This document shows positions 56,165-64,000 of a stretch of 64,000 nucleotides of DNA, piece by piece. The DNA comes from Fragilariopsis cylindrus CCMP1102 (Eukaryota > Bacillariophyta > Bacillariophyceae > Bacillariales > Bacillariaceae), in assembly GCA_900095095.1 (NCBI GenBank), contig FMBT01000177.1, positions 1-64,000 of the forward strand. The letters are read 5' to 3'. Each line of letters begins with the position of its first letter. The stretch's first letter is position 1. The notes beneath the pieces are model-generated. The model worked only from the letters and a program-made list of their open reading frames with translations, was not told where the DNA came from and ran no database searches. A program made the translations under genes and the position numbers.

Positions 56165-57334
56165 TGTCTTTGACTAGAACCCTCACCCACGCAGTATCCG
56201 GAGCGAGCTGCAAGGTACGAAAGAAAAATGCGAAAAAAAAGCATAAAGTTTACCATTTTTGTGGAACGAACACGTATTCAATATTAAATAACTTGTAATC
56301 TAATCATTTTTGTCGTTGTTTTTCTTTGTCTTCAAAAAACAAAAGATACACGATTTTGGTGCATGTCTAGTATCGTACAAAACAGGAGCTGGCCAAGAAT
56401 GTATTTTTGTATCACGTGATGCGAAACTTGATGGATCAAAGGCAATTAGAGGAGGTTGCCCGTTGGTCTTTCCACAATTCGGTCAAAGTGGTAAGTATGA
56501 GTCTATGCCTCAACATGGATTCCTTCGGGTGAATTTTTGGAAGGCAGATGAATCAACTATGTATGACAACGAACTCGGTGCTGGTATTACATACACATTA
56601 GACCTAAAGGACGTTAAACAAGCTAGGGGAGGGAAATGGAATGATAATACGACATATGATTGTTCCTGCTTCTTACATGTCAAAATTAATTCTCAATCAT
56701 TCTCAACTATTCTTGAAATCAAGAATACGGGTAAAAATGAATTTGAATTCCAAACTCTATTGCACACATATTACCTTGTCGATGGAAAAGCTGCCTTGGA
56801 CGGTTCTAGTTGCTACGTGAAAGGATTAGAAGGTACGTATATTTTATTTTTGGTTTTTTCGCAGACGACCATTTATTGTACTACGTAGACTATAAAATTT
56901 GGAAATCTCGTTGTAGAAACGAAGGAAAATTATCATATGCGTTATCTCACTTGCCTTTTCTTTATTTTATAGGTTATTCCTGTTCGGACAAAGTTTCTAA
57001 GGATGAGTATATGACAGGAAGCGACCCTATCGTAATTAAAGGACTGACTGATCACGTTTATAGTCCTCCTACCGGAAAAGATGTCGTCGATGTGACAGTT
57101 GGTGTTGGAGGAGGAAGAGAAATCAGCGTTAAAGCAACAGGAACTGTGGGCGAAAAGAGTGTACAGGTTTCTTGTGTGGTTTGGAATCCGAACAAGGAGA
57201 ATGCTGCCGGTATGTCAGACTTCGGTGACGATCAATACCATGATATGATCTGCGTCGAACCTGGGATTTTAGGCAACGAGATATTACAGGCGGGTGAATC
57301 TGCATCATTAACCCAACTAACAGAAATACTTTAA
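56165..57334 (+). CDS. Glucose-6-phosphate 1-epimerase-like (aldose epimerase family)
   Basis: Interconverts alpha and beta anomers of hexose 6-phosphates, feeding glycolysis and polysaccharide synthesis. Exons 56165-56215, 56346-56832 and 56973-57334 join to 299 residues, the usual length. Family residues are present: IRGGCPLVFPQFG (sugar-phosphate-binding Arg), MPQHGFLRVNFW (catalytic His), LLHTYYLVD (second His), YSCSDKV (usual DK motif) and MICVEPG (catalytic Glu). No targeting peptide is seen, so it is probably cytosolic. The start ATG lies in the only short first exon compatible with the phase-0 splice. The gene begins only 128 bp from the DNA transposon, so the insertion sits in or near its promoter. 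Confidence 0.92.
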
Positions 57335-57430
57335 ATGACTTACGAAAAAAATTATCGAGGATTTAATCTGATCTTAATTCTTATTTTGATTCTCTGGTTA
57401 GAAAAAAAAGAGTAGTTGTTAGGAATCCAA

Positions 57431-58778
57431 TTACTTCCAACGTTTAACGATTGAATAATTCCAACGAAGACGAATAACATCCCAAAGCATTTGAAAACTA
57501 ACTTTGATGATACCACTTTCGACTACCTTAGAACCATCCTTATCCTTCCAATCGATACTCATCTCATCGATAGGTATATTCAATATCTTAGCACGATATA
57601 GCACTTCAACGTCATGAGACTATACATTATACATTATAACAACAAAAACAAAACAAAAAATATTAGAAGATAGCCGTAGACAAACATTCATGTCGTATAA
57701 GCGTGCCATAGAATTCTGACTGAAAGATAGATGGTTTGTGTTTGTATTCACCCCTTCTAAACCAATTAATCTTTAGTCCAATTGAAGTAAACATAGAACA
57801 AACAAGAATTTTAACTTACCCATCCTTGTAAATGTAGATTTTTATATATCTTTTTGGATGCATTTAATGTCATTAATTTATATCCACATTGAGAATCTTG
57901 TATTCGAAGCTATTCATGGTCAAAATTCGAACACATGTTTGAAATCCTATTCTTGTTATACCACGAGATGAAAATATTTTATAATTACGATTACCTATAA
58001 CAATTCCAGGTATTGACCAATCAATGAAACTACTACCGTCCTCATTATCATCATCACTATTCTCTGTATTATTATCTTCATCATCACAAGGCACTACTTG
58101 TAGTAACTTTCGTAGTTTAACTAACATATCATTCAAATAAATAAGATCACCTGATCCATCCGCATCTTGAGTTAGAATTAATGTACCTGTTGATTTATTA
58201 TTGTCAGTATTGTTGTCTACTATATATTGAACACCTCTTGCTATGGCAGCACCCTTTCCTTTATTTTCTTCCATGGATATAGTACGTATTGGAATCTTAG
58301 CAGGAAAATTCTGTATAATTTCACAGGTGGAATCGATGGAACCATCATCGACGATAACAATTTCAACCTCACGAAATAATATCGCCGATGATATATCATT
58401 ATCGTTATCGCCAGGATCATCGTTATTTGGACGAGATAGATTTTTTCAGTAAAAAGTCTTGATAACATTCTAAAGTCGATCGTATCCGATTTTCTTCATT
58501 ATATGCGGGTATTATAATAACTAATCGAGGAAGAAGACCCTCTTTGATGGTTGGTGTTGGTATTGGTATTGAATTTGCCGTCGTTGATTTTACTGTCGAC
58601 AAAAAATGCTGATCACGGAAAAAGAAGGAGAAGAAGAAGACGACGACGACGAGGAAAAAGGATTGATCCTCGGGCGAGAAATGCCGGAAGAGATCCAACC
58701 TGCTGTTCCTTGGAGCTCAACAATCAGGAAGGATATTAGCAGAACATAATAAACTCTCATCTCATATCCTATTATCAT
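57431..58778 (-). CDS. ALG5: Dolichyl-phosphate beta-glucosyltransferase (ALG5)
   Basis: Makes dolichyl-P-glucose at the ER membrane for N-glycan assembly. Main exon about 58778-57820, then intron 57819-57620 and last exon 57619-57431 (63 codons with stop). The start ATG leads into a membrane anchor (YYVLLISFLIVELQG), then a Ser-rich link. The GT2 glycosyltransferase domain shows RLVIIIPAYNEENRI, EIVIVDDGSIDST, EENKGKGAAIARGV, LTQDADGSGD (DxD-type metal site), GIVIGNR, RIQDSQCGYKLMT and, across the splice site, LQGW-SHDVEVLYRAK, all in the order of ALG5. About three or four frameshifts (near 58600, 58430, 57900) interrupt it. Low-complexity Asp/Asn/Glu insertions occur in the middle. It is divergent from the small gene at 59164. 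Confidence 0.87.
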
Positions 58779-59163
58779 CCTGTTCCTAATAATTCTTGTT
58801 CTGTCATTCACAAAAAATCTAAATCATGTTGGCTGTGTTCTCATATCATGTTCTTGTTCGATGTTCGCCGATCTTGAATGGAACAGATAATTGATCGCTG
58901 TTCTACTGTTCTTTTTGGCGCATGTTTCGATTTAATCACGAATTCAGTCTTGTGCGTCATTCACCGCGGACGAGATGAGTGAGTCGAGTGTCTTTGACAC
59001 CTTTTTTATTTACGTCGTGGTGTCAATAGATTTTTTCGACGGAGCGCGACGATCCTTGTCGTTTTTATTCATTCACATCCCACACACAAAAAAAGATATC
59101 AAACAACTCAAAAACAACAACTCGAACAACACTTACTAATTCTTATATATAAAAACAACAAAA
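58779..59163. promoter_or_regulatory. Divergent promoter between ALG5 and the small KKQGG protein gene
   Basis: 385 bp between starts on opposite strands. It contains TTTTTGGCGC at 58912-58921 (an exact TTTSSCGC match, E2F-like) and a second GC-rich patch (ACCGCGGACGAG) near 58965. No coding potential. Confidence 0.4.
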
Positions 59164-59966
59164 ATGGTTCAACATCCAAAGACGTACGTACTGTTTTCTC
59201 AGAATGTGTTGATTGATATTCATGTATTGATTGTTGGGAAGAACGACGACCATGATGAACTCAAGATTTTGTCCACAAAAGAAACTGTGATCGTAATGGG
59301 TGTGTGTGTGTGTGTGTGGATGAAGTCTTTTTTTGCGAGCGTTGAGTTATATCTTTTTCGTATTCATCTTTCATTCTTGTTAACTAATATCATCTTATCA
59401 TCTCATCTTATCTCATCTCATGTAATCTCATCTCATCTCATCTCATCTTCCAAATATACCAATAGTGGCAAAGAACACGACACGAAAGGACACGGAGTCC
59501 CAGAAACGAAAGGAACATCGGAAGGATCTGCCGCTCGAAATATCCAGAGAAAGAGTGATCATGTTAAAGGGTACGTACATCCGTCCGATAACAACAACAA
59601 AGAAGAAAAGCTCTTAAAAAAATGTGTACAACTCAAGAGAGAATGAATGAAAGGAATAAAACTAAGAAAAATCTTCTTACCGAGTAATGAATTATTGATG
59701 GTAGCCTGCAGCTTCTCATTCTCAGAGTAGCTATTCAATTCAATTCCAATTCAATCAATATTCAGACAATTTTCCCTTTTCTAATTTAATATTTTCCCCT
59801 TCTTTGTCTATTACTATTTCTACCGTGATTCATTAATATTGCACTATTTCTTTATTATTTTCCCTCTTCAAAAATATATAATGACACAAACAGAAAGGAA
59901 AAGAAGCAGGGAGGAGGTGGATTAGGTCATAAAGGAGATTGGAAAACGTCCACTGATGGCATGTAA
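59164..59966 (+). CDS. Small basic KKQGGGG protein, 65 residues, three exons
   Basis: Exons 59164-59183, 59466-59570 and 59894-59966, with GTACGT donors and CAG/TAG acceptors, join to 65 residues without any break. The protein is hydrophilic and rich in Lys, Gly, His and Ser. It ends in KKQGGGGLGHKGDWK and a short tail. The same ordered pattern (RNI..RK, then KKQGG.G.G.W) occurs in the N-terminal region of the PDCD4-like protein encoded 2 kb downstream on the same strand, so the two may share ancestry. No MA3 domain is present. Intron 1 carries TG and TCATC microsatellites. Function is unknown; RNA or ribosome association is only a guess from composition. The splice model is supported by matching phases. 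Confidence 0.65.
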
Positions 59967-61408
59967 AAATATGGTGTAACCCATATTTTTTTCGTATCAT
60001 CTGTCATCCATTACCATTATATATGTATATAACCACCATATTAAATTTCCTAATATGTTACATACAACTTCAAAAGATCAAAAAAAAAAATCGTCGTCTC
60101 ATGCACTTCTCTTTAGAACAGCAACAACAAGAATAACAACAAAAACTTCCACTATCGATTGAGAAGAGCCTTTTTTTTCTTGTCAAGCTTTTTCAATAAG
60201 AAAAACGATACGGAATAACGACACTAAAAATAATTCTATATAAGATGGAAAATTCGGATCACGTTTGACGGGAATAATTAATTATAATATAGCATAATAT
60301 AATAAAATAAAACAGTTTTCCTTAAAAAAAAAGAAGTAAATGCAAATAGCATATAGTTGTATTGAATATCAGTAATATACAATTAGATTTAGCTATATTT
60401 CAATGGTATCGTATCGGTACTATATTTCGTATGTGGGTAAGATAATAATAGCAACTTTTGGTGACAAGGCACAATGACATAGATAATACTACCAGAAAAA
60501 TCAATAGTGACAATTGAAATTATTCATCTGTGTGTTGTTTTTGCATCTTCTAGTTGTTGTGCCTGCAACGGAACAATGATTACTTCATCAACCATTATTC
60601 TGATAAGGATGATGCTGACTGTTTTGTTGAACTTCATCTTTTATTTTGTTGTCATACAAAAGAATTGTAGAGAGATTTTGACAGGAAGAAATTAGAATGA
60701 TGTTAGCAATAGATTGTGCAATGAAAGGCAGTATTAATCATTGAGTATGAGGGTAGGAATCTCATCTAATGTATGCATCAAATTCAACACAAACAGAACA
60801 CAACACACAAAAGAAAGAAAGAAAGATGTTCAATAATGCTAGCTACAAAACATTGTGACATGGATGTCACTTTGCATCCCTGTGGCACATAATGGGATGG
60901 TGTTGCAAATAATGGCTACAGTAGTATGAAGTTTGAAAAATAAAGAGAAATGTTCAAACATAATGAGCACATATTATTTTAAATGTAATTGTGCTAATGT
61001 TGATGATTGATGATACCATAGTGGGGGAATCGGGAATCGAGAATCTAGAAATACTGTAGACACATCATCATGCAGAACTGACACGCGAATTCTTTTTTCA
61101 GTGACACACTGCCTGGCTGTACGTGATACGATTTTTAGAACCCTCACTAGGAAAACTCGATGACGCCAAGATATCGATGCGCTATTCGAATTCCTACGGT
61201 ACAAGAGCACTGCAGTCATAATACTACGTAGTACACGTAACACATTTTTGGGACAGAAAGATATTTCCCCCTTCAGCCATCGCATCAGGCATCACCAATC
61301 TACTCACTTCGATCCTGTCAATTAATAATTCAGTTCAAAAAAAAAATCCACCAGCAAATACACACCACTTGCTTGATCACAAAAGAAATTATTTCGGCTA
61401 TCAATAAG
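59967..61408. other. Intergenic between the small gene and the PDCD4-like gene
   Basis: AT-rich, with poly-A tracts and an (AAAG)n run near 60815. A minus-strand frame at 60974-61285 is open for about 100 codons but has no recognisable domain. The right end should be the PDCD4-like promoter. Confidence 0.45.
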
Positions 61409-63408
61409 ATGACCGATTACGCAAAACGACCCGAAATCACAGTTGAGACCATGGTGAGTTATGCTCCGTCGACGTTTCGAATGAATCGAATCCAAAACAT
61501 ATCTTTTTTCTATTGTCGAATCGAATCAATCACGAGTAGAGCGAAGAATGGTATCAAGTGTCAAATCAAATCAAATCAAATCAAATAGAGTAAAAAAATA
61601 AGGATCGTGACGACAAGGTTGTTTTATCCTCCTCTCCTCCCAGGTTTTGGTCTGGTTAGACGAAGATGTGCCTGGGTATCTCTCACATCTGATCGACCAG
61701 CCGTAATTGATAACACGAGATGTTGTCGTTGTCATCTATCATCACTTAATTCCAAATAATATTTATCATCTCACACTGTTCTATCTTCAATATTATATCA
61801 TAACATGGTATGTAATCCACGATACAAACTAACAAACTTTACCGTATATAGGGAAAGGTCCACAACCCAACTGGTGCAGGTGTAAAAGCGGTTTCTTCTC
61901 AAGTACAAGCAAAGACCGCCAAAATCAACAGCAAGAAAAACGCCGCCGCCGATACTACTAAAACTGGAATCCCATCGAGTATCGCTGTTGGTGGCGATGA
62001 TGATCAGCATGCGACGAAAGTGAAGGAAGGGACATCTAAGCGTAATATAACACGTAAGAAGACTGATGGAAATTTCGATTCGCAGCATAAAAAACAGGGT
62101 GGACACGGCAAGGGAGAATGGAAAGATGAAGTCATTTTTAACGACGAGGCATTAGAGCCTTTAGATGAAAACGATCCAAATTATGATGAAACCAAGGGTA
62201 AGTATGTATTGAGTAGTCATGAAGATCCAGAATCACGGAATTTTGATGAATCGGAAGGAAAGCCTCTATACGGACCGATGTTAACAGAAAGTGAATTCAA
62301 ATTACAAGTTCATGAAAATTTGAAAGAATACTTCGATTCGTGTGATACAGATGAAGTTATTCGTTCAATAGAAGAATTGAAATGTAAGGAATACCATCCA
62401 GATGTAGTGAAAAAGGCGATATCGATTAGTCTTGACAAACATCCAAGAGAACGAGAACTCGTTTCGCGTTTATTGACGTGCCTACATCCAGCACCGTTGA
62501 CAGATCAATGCATGGAGGAAGGATTTAATATTTTACTAGATTCATTGGACGATCTAACAACAGACGTCCCAGATGCAAAAGTGAGTTGACACACTGATAA
62601 ATGAAGAGTGTTCGTTGTGGAAATTTAATGTGAAGCGTTGTTATTGTCGAGTTTTCTGTATTTGATTTAGATTCTTTTGTGTGTTTTTGGCTGCTACCGA
62701 TCCCGACGTCGTTATCGTTTCTATTAGTTTTGTGTTGAGATATCATTGTTTTCTCACACAATCTTATCATCTATCACGGCCATTATTGATTCGATGTTGT
62801 TTACATTATTTTGTTTGTGAATTTAGACCATGGTTGCCAATTTTTTAGCACGGGCTGTTGTCGACGAGGTCTTGCCACCCGCATTTCTTTCGGAACAAAA
62901 CAACAAACGGCCTGGTGATATTGTGATTGAAAAAGCCATCTCCTTATTATCTAGAGAGCATTGTACGGCTCGTTTGGAACGTGTTTGGGGTCCGGGGGAT
63001 GGCCGTCCCGTTTCTGAGCTCAAGATAGAAATGGATCAAATGCTTCAAGAATATTTACTTAGTCGAGAACTTGATGAATGTGCTCGCTGCGTAAAAGAAT
63101 TAGACTCGGCACACTATATGCACGAACTCGTCAAGCGTGGTGTAAAGATTGCAATGGAGGCAGATGGGAAAGATTCTGCCACCCAACATGAGAAGTCTGC
63201 TATCGATGCTATGGCTGCATTGTTTGGGTTCTTGGTCAAGAATGCTATCATCTCCGAACATCAAGTTTCCAAGGGAGTTGATCGTCTGCATCGTATTCTA
63301 GAAGATTTGAAACTTGACGTTCCTGCGGCACCTACTCTTCTAAAAGATTTTGGAGAAATTTTAAGCGAAGAAATACCCAGTTTCGCAAAGGAAGAAAAGA
63401 AGGTGTAG
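61409..63408 (+). CDS. PDCD4-like MA3-domain translation regulator
   Basis: In animals and plants PDCD4-type proteins bind eIF4A through MA3 domains and restrain cap-dependent translation. Exons 61409-61453, 61852-62580 and 62827-63408 join in phase 0 to 451 residues (human PDCD4 has 469). The N-terminal region is basic and has HKKQGGHGKGEWKDEV followed by DENDPNYDE, matching the GGxGKGxW ... DPNYD stretch just before MA3-1 in PDCD4. MA3-1 (about 160-275) has KEYFDSCDTDEVIRSIEEL and HPRERELVSRLLTCL. MA3-2 (about 325-445) has LQEYLLSRELDECARCVKEL and KRGVKIAMEAD. An in-frame ATG at 61373 could add 12 residues. All frames are intact. Confidence 0.9.
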
Positions 63409-63820
63409 ATGATTCATTTTTTTTTAAACATACTACACTAAAAAAAGATGAAGAAATTCCCATTCTGTTTTCTTTAATAATTTATTCATCAGAACGTATC
63501 TGCGTCCATTAGTTTTCTTCCATAATCTAGATCACATGGGTACATTTTCATCATTCAAATCGCAACACATCTAAATAAACTTCAAATAGAGTTCCTATAT
63601 ACTATAAATAAATAAAAATCTACTTACTACATACAGTAATCATATTATCTTGAGTTTTATATTATCATCTCTACTTAATGTTATCATTAGTTAGTCTAGA
63701 CATAGCTTTGCACCATCCCAGATAAGAATTGAGTCTTACTTACTAGCAGCAGTAAAGTTTACATTACACTATAATATTATACGAAATAAATATGATGTAG
63801 ACCGGTAGTTATTTATTTTA
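63409..63820. other. Intergenic, convergent 3' ends
   Basis: 412 bp between the PDCD4-like stop and the stop of the minus-strand gene entering from the right. AT-rich; nothing else seen. Confidence 0.5.
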
Positions 63821-64000
63821 TTATTTGTTTAGTTTAATCTTCTTCCATTCCCTCTTCTCCTCCTCTTCTTCTTCCTGTTCTAATTGTTCTTTGGCCCATT
63901 CTTGTGAGGTCTTTAGCAAATCCTTTGGTACACCCTGATGAGTCCATCCACTTGCTTCACAAATCCAACTAAGTTCTATCTCGATAGGTTTGGCATCCTT
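63821..64000 (-). CDS. 3' end of an unidentified gene, truncated by the window edge
   Basis: A minus frame open from the window edge to a TAA at 63821 gives the last 59 codons of a protein. It contains IELSWICEASGWTHQGVPKD and ends in a Glu-rich then Lys-rich tail (EEEEEEKREWKKIKLNK). Composition is protein-like and the frame is uninterrupted. The family is not recognised from this fragment. Confidence 0.6.
   Translation of the reverse strand, partial: KDAKPIEIELSWICEASGWTHQGVPKDLLKTSQEWAKEQLEQEEEEEEKREWKKIKLNK

Noticed and set aside
60974-61285. 103-codon minus frame between the small gene and the PDCD4-like gene
   Set aside because: No recognised motif; consistent with a chance frame in promoter DNA.
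1-64000. CRISPR arrays, rRNA and tRNA genes
   Set aside because: No regularly spaced identical repeats, rRNA segments, or tRNA T-loop plus cloverleaf combinations were recognised on either strand by eye.

Overview
The window reads as nuclear DNA of a photosynthetic stramenopile, almost certainly a diatom. Four things point there: a fucoxanthin-chlorophyll protein gene with an AxA-F type plastid presequence, a bZIP-PAS transcription factor, Ty1/copia pol fragments of the kind common in diatoms, and an LRR-type protein ending in a C-terminal signature I associate with expanded diatom families. Genes have short GT-AG introns, the DNA is AT-rich, and many proteins carry long Asn/Gln/Ser/Asp runs. 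I cannot name the genus.

Layout. 0.2-5.8 kb: a small plastid-targeted protein and a large GW-repeat (SH3-like) protein, both on minus. 7.7-19.9 kb: MRE11 (+), an NDP-glucose 4,6-dehydratase (-), a PP4 regulatory subunit 2 (-) and exosome subunit CSL4 (+). 20.8-31.7 kb: two BRCT-containing family X DNA polymerases on opposite strands enclose an FCP antenna gene, a Ser/Thr kinase and a probable plastid tRNA adenosine deaminase. 32.2-37.4 kb: an LRR-like gene and the bZIP-PAS factor. 37.4-49.2 kb: a gene-poor block made by an old Ty1/copia relic split by a younger antisense Ty1/copia element. 49.6-50.6 kb: a gamma-glutamylcyclotransferase-like membrane protein. 50.9-56.0 kb: a 5.1-kb pogo-like DNA transposon with an intact 1191-residue ORF, TA target duplication and asymmetric ends. 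56.2-64.0 kb: a glucose-6-phosphate 1-epimerase-like gene, ALG5, a 65-residue protein, a PDCD4-like MA3 protein and the 3' end of one more gene.

How the genes relate. MRE11 and the two family X polymerases are double-strand-break or gap-repair enzymes, and a perfect E2F-type site lies upstream of MRE11. The small gene at 59.2 kb resembles the N-terminal region of the PDCD4-like gene 2 kb downstream, which suggests partial duplication. Several host genes (GW-repeat protein, MRE11 N-terminus, both polymerases, FCP, LRR-like gene, ALG5, bZIP-PAS) are broken by one-base frameshifts. In most cases I could resolve, one base is missing from a short homopolymer run. Other genes totalling about 15 kb of coding sequence are clean. 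Patchy assembly error is the simplest explanation, but pseudogenisation or recoding is not excluded. No tRNA, rRNA or CRISPR array was recognised.
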